Below, in pieces: positions 21,906 through 34,700 of a stretch of 64,000 bases of DNA (position 1 is the first letter of the stretch; the number at the start of each line of letters is the position of its first letter). Source of the DNA: Neonectria sp. B-13 (lineage: Eukaryota > Ascomycota > Sordariomycetes > Hypocreales > Nectriaceae); the NCBI GenBank assembly GCA_002682825.1, contig NOKP01000010.1, forward strand, positions 124,001 through 188,000. The letters run 5' to 3'. The notes under the pieces were generated by a model that was not told the origin of the DNA, searched no databases, and saw nothing but the letters and a program-made list of their open reading frames with translations. Both the position numbers and the translations under genes were made by a program.

Positions 21906-23791
21906 CAGATGCATGGCTGGGCGTCGAGGGCCAAGAAAGAGCACACAGCCCCGATTGATGATGGTGTGGGATGGATACATATCTCTAGTATGTGGTTTGC
22001 CAAGCACAAGCACACGCAGAGATGTTGGTATGGTTTGTCAGCTTAGTCGAGCAAGTGTACGAATACACGGATGGCTTTTCAACCCTGGGGCGGTCTGGAG
22101 CATCGCCCAATGGAAGAGGTGGATGCCAAGGGTTGAAATAAGGCTCCGAGGAACGAGGGATGGAAGGGCAGGGATGAGGCAAAGTCAAACAAACGTCTAC
22201 GTAGAGCCAAGCCTCCCCGTCGTTGTGTTGTTAGTCGACATTTTAATTATCAATGCGGCTGCCGAGCTCCGCGAGACGCTACTGAAACATGACAAATGCC
22301 ATCGCTTATTCGGATGGAAGGTTGGCCCGTGACATGATTACAGCCCTGATAACCTGTTAGTGCGTGTGCGAGGAGTGCTGTGAATTTACTACAATGCCAA
22401 AGCTAGACGTCAAGAGGTTCTCGATAACTAGTCCTTTGTTTCGGTGTAAAGACGTCGAAGCTAGCCCTGCATCCAGAGATGCAAGAGTGTTGGATCATGA
22501 ATGTGGCCGAGAGCAAGGGTTCTCGAATGGGTCAGACTGTGGGGCCGTGGCCCACGCCCCGCGCTATGATACGAGCAGCCGGGAGGTGTACGAGACAAGC
22601 ACCAATGCACCATGCACAGGGCGAGGGTGTAACCAACGGGAGGCCCGGAACAGTCGGCGCGCCGTAAGTTGGAGGCCTGCGAGATGAATAATCTCTCAGC
22701 ATCAACAAGCAAGCAAAAACAATACTCACAAGGCGCGAGGGAGACTATTGCTCGGTGTGAAATGTGTGCGTACGTACGATGTCGATGAGCCTCAATCGGC
22801 TGGTCCACGACATGGCTTGACTTATAAATCATGGGAGCTGGGGGCCTGGTACGGCAGTAACCCAAGTGCCGTGGAACCAAACCATCAGTACGGGTAGCCT
22901 TCAACCAGGTCGTCGAGTCTGACTGGAATTCCATGCTCTGCCATAGTACAGGAACAACGCCCGGACATAACTGCACAGGTAACTTGACAGATCTGGGCTG
23001 GTTGCCCCGGGGAAAAGCGTTGCGGCAGCGTGGCTATGCAAATGCAAATGCACTCTGCTGACAGTCGATGATGCGGCGCCCGGTCCAGTGGGTCAGTGGG
23101 CAGTAGGTCTTTCGGTGGGCTTTTCCAAGGCTTGGCCAAGACCTGGGCGGCGCTGGTCCGGCGCTGTGGGCTGCGGAATACCGCGCGGCCTCGCACAGGA
23201 TTCGCTGGGCTGCAGGTCTTCCATGTCTTCTGGACGGCGGATGGGTGTGGGATGGCATGGCACGAATGAGTTCTTTGGTCGGGTTGTGAACGGTACCTGC
23301 TGCGCGGTGTGTTGCGCGGTGCAGGTGCATGTCAATGTCAAACCCGCCCCGGACTCGCCTGGAACCAACTTAACTAAGTGGGCGGGCTGGTGGGACCCGG
23401 TCCTGTACCCATTCTCCAACCGTCTCCGCCACACTCTGTATTCTCGACCGTAGTCTCACTCTCACTCTCACTCTTGCTCTTGCTTTCGGTCTCACCACTT
23501 TGCCTTTGTGATCTTCCATCTTCGCCGCTTCGCCTGCCATCCACCCTCCCCGGGCTCCGATCTGCCGGCTCCATCTCCTCCGCTGCTGCTTCGCCTGTGG
23601 TATATTGCTCTGTTCGAATCCTTCTCCACCACCCGACTATCGACTATCGACTATATTTCTACAGCCATCCCCCCTCGTTCCCATTCGCTTTCAAGTCGAC
23701 ATATTACACCCTCGCCTCTTGTCCTGTTGTGCTTACATCCCCCACACCTCCAAGACCATCGAAGCCTGTCCACGATAAACATCCGACATAC

Positions 23792-23800
23792 ATGCAATAA
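23792..23800 (+). promoter_or_regulatory. Minimal upstream ORF (Met-Gln-stop) before the ADAM gene
   Basis: ATG CAA TAA ends 55 nt before the presumed start of the ADAM reading frame and lies within the likely leader. A two-codon uORF would slow initiation only mildly. Whether it is transcribed depends on the unknown start site. Confidence 0.35.
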
Positions 23801-23855
23801 TCCTTTGTCTGGTGTCGTCGGTCTGTTTCGAGGGGCCGCTTTGGTCCGACAAGAC

Positions 23856-26307
23856 ATGGTTTCGCTCCGGTCCTTTGCGACCGCCTTCGCCGGCGTCGCT
23901 CTCCTAGTACAGTCGTCTCTAGGTGCGTTGAACCCTCGAGCTGACACCCAAGTGTCTTCATCATCACCGCAATTGCCCAGCCGGGCCTGCTGACTTGACC
24001 GGATCTCTAGCGCACTCAATAAAGCGAAATCCTGTTGGGTACGCCTCACTCGTTGATGATGCCATCATCAAGGCGCCCTCGCATCGCGTACACGCATACT
24101 CACACTTTGATCTCGGCTTCACCATTCAAAACGGCCAAGAGAAGATCCGCCTCAAGCTCGAGCCCAACCATGACCTCCTCCACGAGAGCTTTGCCGTCAC
24201 GTACCTAGATGCCGATGGCAAGGTCCGCACTGTCGAACCTATAGAAAGAAGTGAACACAAGGTGTTTAAGGGAAACGCATTTATCCACCGCCCGGGACAT
24301 GAGGGCTGGTCAAATGCTGGCTGGGCGAGAATAACGATCCATCGCGATGGAAAACACCCCGTGTTCGAGGGCAGCTTCCGTATCGATGGCGACAACCACC
24401 ACATCCAGACCGGCACCCATTACCAACGTCTCAGGCACGAGGACGACCCCCTTCTAAACTTCCGCGGAGATGTGGACGATGCTATGGTCATCTGGCGCGA
24501 TTCCGACATCGTCACCTTCCAGGACGAACACACCGAGCTGAAGCGAGGCATCTATGGCCAGTCTTCCTGCAGTTCCGACAGCTTAGCTTTCAACAGCCAA
24601 TTCGTCCAACGCAACGCCCGGCGCGCGCGCTCCCTCAGCTCTATGAACCCACGCGCCCTCTTCGGCCGCCAGTCGATTGACGATGGATCCACGGGCAACA
24701 ACGGCGCTGGTACTGACCTTGAGGCTACCATCGGTTCCATCGACGGCTGTCCCACGACTCGAAAGGTCGCCCTCGTGGGCATCGCTACCGATTGCACCTA
24801 CACTGCTGATTTCAACTCGACCGAGAGTCTAAGGAGGAACGTCATCAGTCAGGTCAACACTGCGTCTCAGGTTTATGAGAGCACCTTCAACATCTCCCTT
24901 GGCATTCAGAACCTCACCATCAGCGACGCGTCGTGCCCTGGCACTCCCCCTTCGTCGGCGCTATGGAACTCGGATTGTTCCAATGATGTCACCTTGGGTG
25001 ACCGTTTGAGTCTCTTCTCCGAGTGGCGCGGCAACTTCGAGGACACCAACGCCTACTGGACTCTGCTAACCACCTGTAACACCGAGTCCGCCGTTGGCCT
25101 TGCATGGCTGGGACAGCTGTGCAGGAACGGCTCTTCCACAAATTCGGGCAGCAGCAATGGGACGGTTGCCTCGGCCAATGTTGTTGTGAGAACATCAGCA
25201 GAGTGGCAGGTCTTTGCGCATGAGTCGGGCCACACCTTTGGTGCCGTGCACGACTGCTCTGAAAGCACTTGCCCGGTTGCATCCGGGTCACAGGACTGCT
25301 GCCCGTTAAGCACAAGCTCCTGTGATGCCGATGGCCGGTTCATCATGAACCCATCCACTGGTAGCGGCATCACCGACTTCTCGCCCTGCACCATCGGCAA
25401 CATCTGCTCCGGTTTCAAGCTCAATGTCGAGTCATCATGCTTGACCAACAACAGGGACGTCGACACAATCACGGGCAGCCAGTGCGGCAACGGCATCGTC
25501 GAAAGTGGCGAGGACTGCGACTGTGGTGGAGAGTCGGGATGCGGCGACAACGCCTGCTGCGACGCCGACACATGCACCTTCAAAGAGAACGCCGAGTGCG
25601 ATCCTACCAACGAGGACTGCTGTTCGGATTCGTGTAAGTTCTCGTCCAGCGGCACGGTCTGCCGTGAGAGTACGGGCGAGTGCGATCCCAAGGAGACCTG
25701 CTCTGGTAAAAGCGGGAACTGCCCGACCGACTCGCACCTGGACGATGGTGATTCATGCGGCAACGACCTATCATGCGCATCTGGACAATGCACGTCGCGA
25801 GATTTGCAGTGCAGAAACATGTTTGGCAACTCGTCGAGCTCATCCACCGCGGCCTGCGGCAACTCTGGATGTCTTATGACTTGCCAGGCACCCGAGTATG
25901 GCTATGGCACCTGTGCCGAGCTCAACCAAAACTTCCTCGACGGCACTTCCTGCGGTGGTGGCGGCCGCTGCTCCAATGGCCTCTGCTCGGGTGGCTCAAC
26001 AGCCCAAGAGATTCTCGACTGGTTCAAACGCAACAAGAACATCGTCATTCCTGTCGGTGCCGTCATCGGTGGTCTGATTGTCATTGCCATCCTGAGCTGC
26101 TGCTTCAACTGCATCCGACGGCGTTCAGCCAGGCGGAAGGCACCAAAGCCGACTGAGATGTCGACCTGGCCAGCCATGGCACGCGGTGGCAATGGTGTCC
26201 GCGGGCCCAACTCTCCACCGCCGCCCAACTATGACTACTCGCCCGTAGACTCACCTGGCCAGGGTCAAGGTCAGTGGGTGCGTGGCCGGAGCATGAGATA
26301 TGCATAG
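23856..26307 (+). CDS. Fungal ADAM: membrane-anchored disintegrin-metalloprotease
   Basis: Two exons, 23856-23922 and 24011-26307 (intron of 88 nt, CTGAC branch), encode 787 aa. Residues 1-23 are a signal peptide (MVSLRSFATAFAGVALLVQS). A prodomain reaches about 265. The reprolysin catalytic domain carries the zinc motif HESGHTFGAVHD (H426, E427, H430, H436) with a Met-turn in IMNPS (M468). The disintegrin domain (about 512-602) starts QCGNGIVESGEDCDCGG and is dense in Cys. A Cys-rich segment follows, with GTSCGGGGRCSNGLC. A single TM helix lies near 700-722 (IVIPVGAVIGGLIVIAIL), followed by a short cytoplasmic Pro-rich tail with PPPPNYDYSP. The order matches Aspergillus ADM-A/ADM-B. Substrates are unknown and cell-surface shedding is expected. 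Small fungal ADAM families make the paralog assignment uncertain. Confidence 0.93.
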
Positions 26308-26925
26308 GTGAATTTCGAGATGATGGGTGGGTTTCATGGCATTACACGGCGTTCTTTGCGAGCTTCTATTTATGGGATGTCTTTGGTTGTCATCATGTCT
26401 GGTTCCCCAGACGGAGCGGTCTTGGATTTGGATACAGTGGGGTTCTGTTTTTTTTTTACAACATATAGTGCAGACATACGTATGAGCATGTCACGAATTT
26501 GGTAGCACGGCATGGCACCAGACGGACAGGGAGCCTTGCCTTTTGTTGGATACGGTGCTGGTCCTGTCCAGTTGAACATAGATTACTATATGCAGATTTT
26601 GGATAAGGCAATTACATAGGATAAGAAGGCTGGGCAGGGTCAGAGAAGCCGTCTGCCCACGACCCTAAAATGGTCATACTATTATTATTTGATGATTTCC
26701 GCCCTTTTCCGTAAACAAACCCCAGGCCCGATAAAAATGTGTGTATATATACGCAAGCACCCGTTCCCATGCATCATCGTCGTCGTAAGTGTGTCATATG
26801 TGGTTGGTGTTGAAAGTATCCCACACATTTGGGATCTCGGTGCTGTATTGCCCGTTTCATCCACCCCAGTCAGTCAGGGGCGTATGCCGCCTGTCGTTCA
26901 CTCGGAAGCATTCAGGGCTGCTCAA
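26308..26925. other. Convergent 3' flanks of the ADAM gene and the His/Pro-tailed gene
   Basis: 618 bp between facing stop codons. It includes a nine-T run near 26,450. No gene is seen. Confidence 0.55.
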
Positions 26926-27533
26926 TCATCGCCCGCCGCGGTCGCTGACCCGTCGACCCTTGCTCCTGCGGCCGACATCGGGCTTGCCGTCGAGGCCGCA
27001 CAGCTGGCGCATGAAGCGCAGGCGCTGGCCGGAGATGCTCTAGGCGCGGGGACACGGTGTTAATTGGCGGAGGAGATAAAGATACGGAGAGGGGGAGTAC
27101 GGTGCTTACGTCGTCGTTGGCTTGGGCGTGGGCCATGAGGGTTTCGGGGTTGTCGAGGACGGACATGGCCTCGCCTTTGCGTTCGCGCTCGGCGAAGGTC
27201 TCGACGACGCTTCTAGGCATTGGGGCAATTAGACAGCTGATTTCTTTGTGCGGGGTGTTATTCCCTCTTGTTCCCGGTGCTAAAGACAGAGAGAAGAGGA
27301 GAGTAGAGGAGAGGAGAGGAAAGGAAAGGGGGAGGGACATACGGCTTCCGGCCGGGCCTCACGGGCGGGTCGTCGCTGCCCTCGCTTTCCTCGCTGCCCT
27401 CGGCTTCGCCGTAGGGGTCCTTGCCGCGGGCCTGGCGGTCGCGCATCTCGGGGGTGAAGACGTCTGAAGGGTGGTACTGCGTCTTTTGCGAGTGCAAGTG
27501 CGGGTGCGGGTGCGGGTGCGGATGTGTGGCCAT
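26926..27533 (-). CDS. Small conserved fungal protein with His-Pro repeat at N terminus (function unknown)
   Basis: Three exons, 27343-27533, 27110-27212 and 26926-27039 (introns of 130 and 70 nt, acceptors CCTAG and GCCTAG), give 135 aa. It begins MATHPHPHPHPHLHSQKT and then DVFTPEMRDRQARG, an acidic Ser/Glu/Asp stretch, RPGRKPSVVETFAERERKGE, SVLDNPETLMAHAQAND and SISGQRLRFMRQLCGLDG, ending basic. The blocks FTPEMR, VVET-ERER, SVLDNPE-LM and S-I-x-RLRFMR recur in short proteins of many ascomycetes, none of which I can tie to a function. No TM helix or signal peptide is present. The His-Pro run (residues 4-14) might bind metal or be a simple-sequence expansion: the DNA there is a (GTGCGG)n-like repeat on the plus strand. 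Confidence 0.7.
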
Positions 27534-29470
27534 GGTTGCGATGCGATGGTTCCTGCTGTGGTTTGATGGAATGGCGGCGGGGGGGAAGTCGTTCCTTTCC
27601 TCCTCTCTCGACTACTCTGGCGCGTGCTTTCTTCCCGTTCTTCCTTCGGGGGTTTATTCAACTCCCAAAAGTGTGGGCAGAGGCGAATAAGTAGTGAAAG
27701 CGGAAATCGTCGTCGTTCGCAATTGCGGTGATGCGAAGGAGGGAAGGAGAAGGCCCCGGTGGTCGGTCGTTCTGGAGATCAAGGTGGGGTCCGGACGCTG
27801 CGCTCCGATCAGACGATGCGACGTGTGAGCGACTGCGCGGGCGCCGCTTATCGGGCGGGGAGTGGAGCACGAGAGAGAGGATGTCTGAATCAATGAGGCA
27901 AGAATTGGAGAATGGAGGAGAGTCAATGCGGAGAGAGGGGGAAGAAGATATACGTAGACTATATAAGAGGGACGGAACGGATGGAGGGCACGCGGTGAAT
28001 GGGCTGGGCTCTTATTAGTGTGGGTGCGCAATGGCGTCCTTCTGTCATTTTGTCATTTTGTCACATGGCGCTGCGAGATGCGATGCCATGCCATGCCATG
28101 CCATGCCATGCCATGCAAGGTTGAGGCGAAATGCGATGCGGTGCAGCGCGAGACGAGAACGGACTCGACGTCTTGTCAGCTCCGTTCAGCCCAGCCAAGC
28201 TCAGCTCGGACGTCATGTCGCTGCGCGGGGATGAGACCAGATGCCATTGTATGGTTCCATGGCACCCCGTTGGCTGAGACAAGGATTGGGCAATGCGATT
28301 GATCACTTAGAGGTACGAGCGATACATGGCCGAGGCGCGGGGAACAAAGCCAAAGCAAGTACCTGAACTACCACCGTCGACATATCAAGTCGTCGAGTCA
28401 ACAACCTCGAGTCCAGTTAAAGACGAGCACGGCCCTCTAGTCAACTCCAAGTCTCCAGCCATGTGAGCCCACACTGAGACAGTCGCGCTAGCTCATCGTC
28501 ATGCCTTACTTAGCTTCCCTTGGCCGCCACTCAACCACTCAACCTGCCTGGCGCTGACTGCCCTGCCCAGCTGCTGCAACCACGCTGCAACCGTGATGCA
28601 CCACAACTGCAGCCCCCTGCACGAAATCCTCGACCGGGAAACGAACATGCAAACTATTCGCACAATCTCAATCCTTGCCGACTGGGTCTTGTCGAAAAAT
28701 CATGCAGGTTTCATCTTGTTTGCTTTCGCTATTTCCTAACCCCCGCCCTAGCCACCCATTGTATGGTATATACTCGTACACTACTACTGACACCGGGACA
28801 AAGAAAACTTGTCAACCACCCCAAGCATGAGAAAAGAAAAAACCCATGACAGTTATCAGAGGATGCAGTTCGCGTCATCCCTGCCTCTTGCCGCCTGCCT
28901 CTTGCCTACCCGCCCCCAATGATCCGTCCATATGCCGCATCCAGATCCTCCCGCCAAGCACACGCAAGAAATGAAGACGAAGGGGAAACCCTCAAGTCAC
29001 AACATTTGTACTCCCATATCCTCTATCCATGCCGTTCATCAAGAGAATTCGTGTCGACTTGAGAAGTTGTCTATCCCAATGGTAGGTGTTTGGTTGTCTT
29101 GTAAATGCAACGGATAGCCAGCCCGTTGTCGTCATGGTATACAAAAAAAAGAAAAGGGGAAACAAAGAAGAAGAGGGAAGAAGAGGGGGGGTTACGGGCA
29201 TCGCCAGTCAGCCGCCCCTTGGGCCTCGTCCAAGCCAGAATAGACATTATCAGCCTAGGTGCCAGGTATCCCTGCTTCCCGTTTGGCTCATTCTTCCATA
29301 TTGTGGGAGGTGGATCGTCTTGGATCCAATGTTGCATCTCGGCGTAGACCCATGGATGCCCGTGTCAAGCCGTAGTTTCGTTTAATCCGTCGCCTTCCTT
29401 GAATCCTCTAGTTAGGATAAATAAAGCGTTGATTGTCTTTATCCGGCTATTCATCGCCTCGAAGCATCTG
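27534..29470. other. Intergenic region between the His/Pro-tailed gene and the TBL1 homologue
   Basis: About 1.9 kb. It holds the promoter and C/T-rich leader (on the minus strand) of the small gene, a GCCAT repeat at 28,085 and the 3' flank of the WD40 gene. No credible gene is seen. Confidence 0.5.
28085..28116 (+). repeat. Pentanucleotide microsatellite (GCCAT)6
   Basis: Six perfect GCCAT units followed by GC. Because ATG-CC recurs, every frame gains Met/His/Ala runs, which explains the open frames over it. It is intergenic. Confidence 0.9.
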
Positions 29471-31751
29471 TTACCTGCTGAAGTTGATAATGGCCAGCTA
29501 TTCCCATGGTTAGCACCTCCACCCTTATTCGCGAACGTTTGCGCAACTTGTTGACTTACCTTGCTATTAGAGCCATACGCCAACTTCTGTCCATCGGCAT
29601 CCCAGCACAAGCAATGCTCGTCCTCTTCTTCCGATTCCGCGTTTGCTTTTGGGCTGAGCCACCCGGGGTCTCTCGGCCTGCTCCAACTGGCTCGAGGCAT
29701 GGCTTGGCTTCCAACCTTCCAAATCAGCACCTGGTTTGCCGTCGCTCCCGCAATGAAGGCTCCATCCGGCGTGAACGCAAGTCGAACAATCGGGGAATCC
29801 ATTGTCATAAAACACTTGGGTTTGCTTTCCGGTACCCGGGCGTTCCAAATGAGGATGGCGCAGTCGTCGCCGCCTGTGGCAATCAAGCGTTCGTCGTCCG
29901 CCGCCGGCTGATTTGCGGGGAGGGGTTGCCAGCGCATGGCATTAATGGCTCCTTGGTGTGCCGAGATCGACCTCCTCTGCCCAGACTCGTCCCACAGCTA
30001 TCGCTAGTCAGCATCTTCACAAGGACGACATCGTCACATCAAGTCTTACATCTAGTATGCCCTTGTCGCTCGAAGTGGCCGCCAGCTTGGAGCGCCAGTC
30101 AAAGAGCACTTGAGAAAAGCCATCCTCTTCCTTGGTCTCAAATTTCCTTGTTTGCGCAATTGTCGTATCGGTACAGTGGAGGCAGAGCAAGACATCGCCG
30201 CCCGCCAGTAGAAACTCGGTATCGCTCGTCCAGGCAGCATCCAGGGGTGTCGCGGCAATATCATGACCGCTGAGTAGGTACGAGAGCGAGTTGCGAGCGG
30301 GAGAATAGTAGACCGTTACCAGAGCGCCGCCTTTGTCGGGGGAGATGGCGAGTAGGGCGGTGTTGCTTGGGTTCCAGGATAGCTTGATGACGGGGGGTTC
30401 CGACACTTCCATGGTCTGGAGGTGCGTTCCATCGACAGACCACACATTAATGGCAGACTGGTTCTTCGAGTCCGTGGCCACCGCAATCGAGGCACCGTCC
30501 GAGGCCCATGAGAGTGCCGTTACTGTCGCATCGCGAGGTGTCTCCGGGTCGAGAAGGGTATGGGCGTGGGGTGGCACGTGATCTTGGCCGAGCTCTGGGG
30601 GCGTGGCACGCGAGATGGTCCAAACCCGGGCTAGCGCATCGGTTCCAGCAGCCGCCAGAATGGATGGGTCTCGGGGGTTCCACTCGCACTGCAAGAGGAT
30701 GGGAGCGTTGTCAGGACCAGCGGACGAAGGAGACGGAGTTGCGTCGGGCCCGTGGCCATGCGCGTGGTCGTCATCCATGAGGCGAATAAAGGTAGTGTTG
30801 GGAGCCAGCTCCTCGACCTTGTCGACTTGTGTGCCCTGCTCGGGGCCGTCAGTATGCACAATTGGCGGCGGCGCCGCCTCACCCTCACCCTCGAGCGGCG
30901 ACGGATAGGCGTGGTTGTCGGGCTGTTGGTTGTCGACATCCATGGGCGTCGTCGCGGGCGCGGTTGCATCGGCGCCGTTCTCGTAGCCATTGCTGAGGCG
31001 CGGCCGCTTGGCCGGCGATCCATTTGGTAATTGCTGGGGGGGCCGTTTTCGCGACATCTCCGTCTCCGTCTCCTCCTCTCCTTCGGCGTCGACATCCTCC
31101 TCCTCCACCTCTTCCATTTTGGCTGGTGGGTGGGCATTCAAAGGCCCAAATATGCCGACCTGCAGCGCCACGGCCGCTGCCGCCGCATCCTGAGGCAGCT
31201 ACACACCCCCAAATCTGTCAGCGTGGGCCTGGTTTTGGCAAGTCGCATTTCACCACCAAAACAGCTCCACTGGGTGGGAAGTGAGGAAGCTGGCGTTGAA
31301 GCGACATCAAAAGAGTGAGTTCAAGGGTCCTTACCTGGTTGAGCGCGTGCTCACGCTCAAGTGCGTGGTACAGCAGACCGCGGTTAATGACGGAGACCAA
31401 TGCGTGACTCTTTACGTGGCACGCAAAGGTAAAGTCTCGGTGAGGTTGCTTGACGTGCCATTCTTTCTGGAACTTGGCAGCCGTCTCTCGGTAGTCTGTG
31501 AGTGAGTGAGGATTAGATGAGTAGCCAGGCGCGCAGAGCTTAGGTGCCACCTACTGCCTTCAAGCAGATATCTGCAGTTGAGTAAAGAAAGGCTTAATCA
31601 GCGCGAGTTCAACAGAAAGACGATGCCCAGAGATGCACGGCGAAAGCTGGTGGTGGGCGCCAACAATCGGGGCTCCGGGGGGGGGGGACATGACGAACCT
31701 CCAAACGAGAAAGTTGACTCTGTCCGAGTCGAGGAATTCCTTTGCGACCAT
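29471..31751 (-). CDS. sif2: LisH-WD40 co-repressor subunit (TBL1/Sif2 homologue)
   Basis: Six exons, 31699-31751, 31555-31571, 31335-31495, 30050-31198, 29560-29997 and 29471-29497, join in one frame to 614 aa. The LisH motif spans the first three exons: FLDSDRVNFLVWR, then YLLEG from a 17-nt exon, then NYRETAAKFQKEW. HALVSVINRGLLYHALE completes the tetramerisation region. A low-complexity acidic linker carries an RKRPP...AKRPRL basic patch, likely a nuclear signal. From about 215 on, WD40 repeats are visible (CEWNPRDPSILAAAGTDALARVW, LSWASDGASIAVATDS, FDWRSKLAATSSDKGILDLWD, IATGGDDCAILIWN, LCWDADGQKLAYGSNSK). The last exon encodes only LAIINFSR. TBL1/Sif2 scaffolds the Set3/HDAC3-type histone deacetylase complex in the nucleus. 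The intron before exon 4 (31199-31334) has the least certain acceptor. Confidence 0.88.
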
Positions 31752-34700
31752 GGAGCCGGGAGGGCCGCAGCTGGCGGCAGCGTCGCGGGGGGGATATTCA
31801 AAGCAGATGAGGGGAAATCCGTAGAGGTAGTCACAGGGCTCGTCAAGGTCGGCCCAGATCGTGATGGGCGTTGGTCGTAGATCTGGCGTTTGTCAAAGGG
31901 AAGGTGAGTGAAGAATCAAAAGAGAGATGAAATTCAAGGTCGGGGGGTGCTAAGTCGGTACGTACCCCATGTCGCTTTCCACCAGGTTGCTTCTTCCCCC
32001 GTTCTGTCCGTCTGCTCTGCCTCTGCCTTCTGCCACTCCCACTCGGCGGGACTGGGGTGGTGTGGGTGCTAGCTGCAAAGGTGCTAAGGGACCGTCACCA
32101 AGTACCCCCGTACCGTGCCAAGGATGCAGCACCATTCGCCTGGCTGGGAGCCGGAGCTACGTCTGTACGAATACAGAGTACCTACTTACCTACGGGGCTG
32201 ACGGGGGGACGCTAATGGGGGCATGGAATTTCTAGCCCCAAGTACGAAGTACTTCATACGCACTACTTAACGCGGTGCTATGGCGGTACGGGCTGTGCGT
32301 AAGGCACGGACTGGATTCGAGGTACAGTGACCCAGTTGCCAGACTCCCAGTCGTCAAGGAGTCCTCCAAGACGCTGTGGTGCGGGCGGGCCAGAACTGGG
32401 TCCGGCACTAGTGGAGCCCCAGTGTCGAAAGATGCATCATGGATTCATGTATCGTATCGTGGATCGCGGCCTCAGCAGGAGGCAGAAGGAGAGTCGTCGA
32501 TGCCTCTGGGCGTCCCCGGGTGGGCGGCAAGCTACACGCGATGGCAGCCCAGGCGACAGTGACAGCGAGGCATCGACAAAGGCAACATCGAAGGCGTCGT
32601 CGCGTGCCACAACTCGAATGGAAAGACGATAGTATGCACCGTTCCGCTTGTGCCCGCAGTGCCCGCAGCCCACAGTGTCCCCGGTGCTCCAGCTGGCTGG
32701 CCAGGTACCGGTACCTTGGGGACGGGGGATAATCAACCAATCGTTGGGCCAGCCGAGTCTCGTGGACTGTGGAGTGGAGGCTCGAACAGGCAGGGGGTCC
32801 TTTGGGGTTCCACGGGGGGTGGACTTGGTGGAGGTTTGGACTCTTCCAGGAGCATTCAAGACAAGAAAGTCGCAGTCCAGTTGATTCGAGTCGCTCATTG
32901 CGTGTGGTACTACGCGCACATCAGCCCAGGCCGGCTTCCCAAAACCCCAATCCCAGTCCCAGAGGGGCTTTGCCAGGGCGTGTGTGGCTGCGTGGGCGCT
33001 CTCATCGGCGGTGGCCTGGCCGCACATCTTTAAAACGGTACGGAGTTACCTACGGGGAGCAGGCACCCTCCCTGCTAGCCGCAGCTGTGCAGGAGGTACT
33101 GTACCTACCTACCTTTGTCTTCTGTGTCTGCACTTCTGCACTGCAGGCATTCGGTCGTTGGTTTCCATTTCCAAGGAGCGACGGTCGAGCGTCAAGGTTT
33201 GAAGATCCCCTGCTTCCGGATACAGTGCAGGCCTACGGATACGTACGGGGATGGGGACAGGGACGGGGATGAGGGACAAGGGATGAGGGATGCGAGCCGA
33301 GAGAGGGCTCCCTCCCGGACAGCGAGTGGATTTGGCGATGCGGATGACGAGGGGGATGGACGAGGACGATGATGCTGATGGACATCTCCTTTGGGGTTTA
33401 CGGCTCGTCTCTCCTCGCTGGCCGGTTCGATCGATACCTCTTGCTCCTGTCCGACAGGAAGCCGGGCCAAGCGTTGCCAGGCCCAGGCGACGACGACGGT
33501 GACGGTGTTCGCGATTGTGGTCGGTCCCGCTGTCGCCTCCTGTCGCCCTGTCGCCCTGTCGCCTGTTGTTTTGTGCTTCGTGATGGTGGCCGCAAGTCCA
33601 ACGGGTTGCTCACTCGTGCATGAGGCAACTTGACCAGCAAGCCAATCAGCGGCCGGCGGAAACCTTAGCTACTACGTACTAAAGACAGGCCAGGCCCACA
33701 TCCTCCCACACTTCGGGCTGGTGCAGTCGCCTCTCTTCCAAAATCTGAGACGGATGCAGATCGGCTGCTAAATGGGGCAGCCAATCCAGGCTTAGAGGTA
33801 TCGGTACTTCGACATGTGTCAGGTTCCGGCCCCGGCCATCTCCCCTGTTGTGCGCACTTGTTCAAGGTCGGAGTCGAGGTCAAGGTCAAGGTCAAGGACA
33901 AGGCCACAGTGGCTGGGCTAGAAACGTGAGCGGATTCCCCGTTCGCTGTTGGCGTCGAGGCGCGAGAACAGCATCGACTTTGGCGCCCTTGCGCGTGCCT
34001 GGCAGACAGGCAGACAGGCAGACAGACGACGGCGAGAGTCTGAAGAGGCCACCGACCAACGGATACAGAGACCGTGAGCCACGGTCCGTGGCCCATGGTC
34101 CATCAAACACTGCCCCGGCATGCCTGCGTCTGCAATGCCTGCGATGCCGCCGGATGGATGCCACCGCATGGATCCATCTCGTCTGCTCTGCGTGACATGA
34201 CACACTCAACTCGCTGGTGCTGCCAAACCATCTAGTCGATTAGCTCCCCAGTCTTCACGGACACCAGTGACCAAACTCTCCCCAAGCGCTGGCAATCTTC
34301 AGTCGCCACACAGCACAAACCCAGGCAGGGTCCACGGTCTGTCCCCCGTTCCCTCGCTGCGCCTAGCCCCGCCGAACCGCACCATCATCTCCCGGCAGCA
34401 AAGCAACAAGCAGTAGCCAATGCTTCTCTCCCAGCGCTGCTAAACCCGTGGCATCTTTGTCCATTCCCCGGGGACACCCTGCCCCCTGTCCGCCCCTTGT
34501 CAGCCCAACCGCTCAAAACAACGTCTTTGTGCTGGCTGCTCAACGAACGACGGGCTGACGGCTGACGCCTGGCGCCTGACGTCTGGCTACCGTCAGAAGG
34601 TGTTGGTAGCCCTGTTCGTGGACGGCACTCGCAGCGCCTTCGTTTGGTCAATGGTTATTACGTGGCAACACTCTAGTTCGGTCAAAGGGGCCGCCGCCAA

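Larger units (their letters stand above)
21067..23855. other. Long intergenic region between ACS and the ADAM protease
   Basis: About 2.8 kb. It contains the ACS 3' flank, a 93-nt poly-G run (separate entry) and, from about 23,440 to 23,760, a C/T-rich stretch with TCTCAC repeats that is probably the leader of the ADAM gene. I found no gene. The open frames here are poly-Gly/poly-Pro readings of the G run or unconserved. Confidence 0.5.

Noticed and set aside
21631..22332. Open frames with poly-Gly (plus) or poly-Pro (minus) across the G run
   Set aside because: They exist only because 93 G residues have no stop codon. Flanking residues show no similarity.
25053..25862. 269-codon minus-strand open frame
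   Set aside because: Antisense of the ADAM catalytic and disintegrin region, whose plus-strand product has clear motifs.
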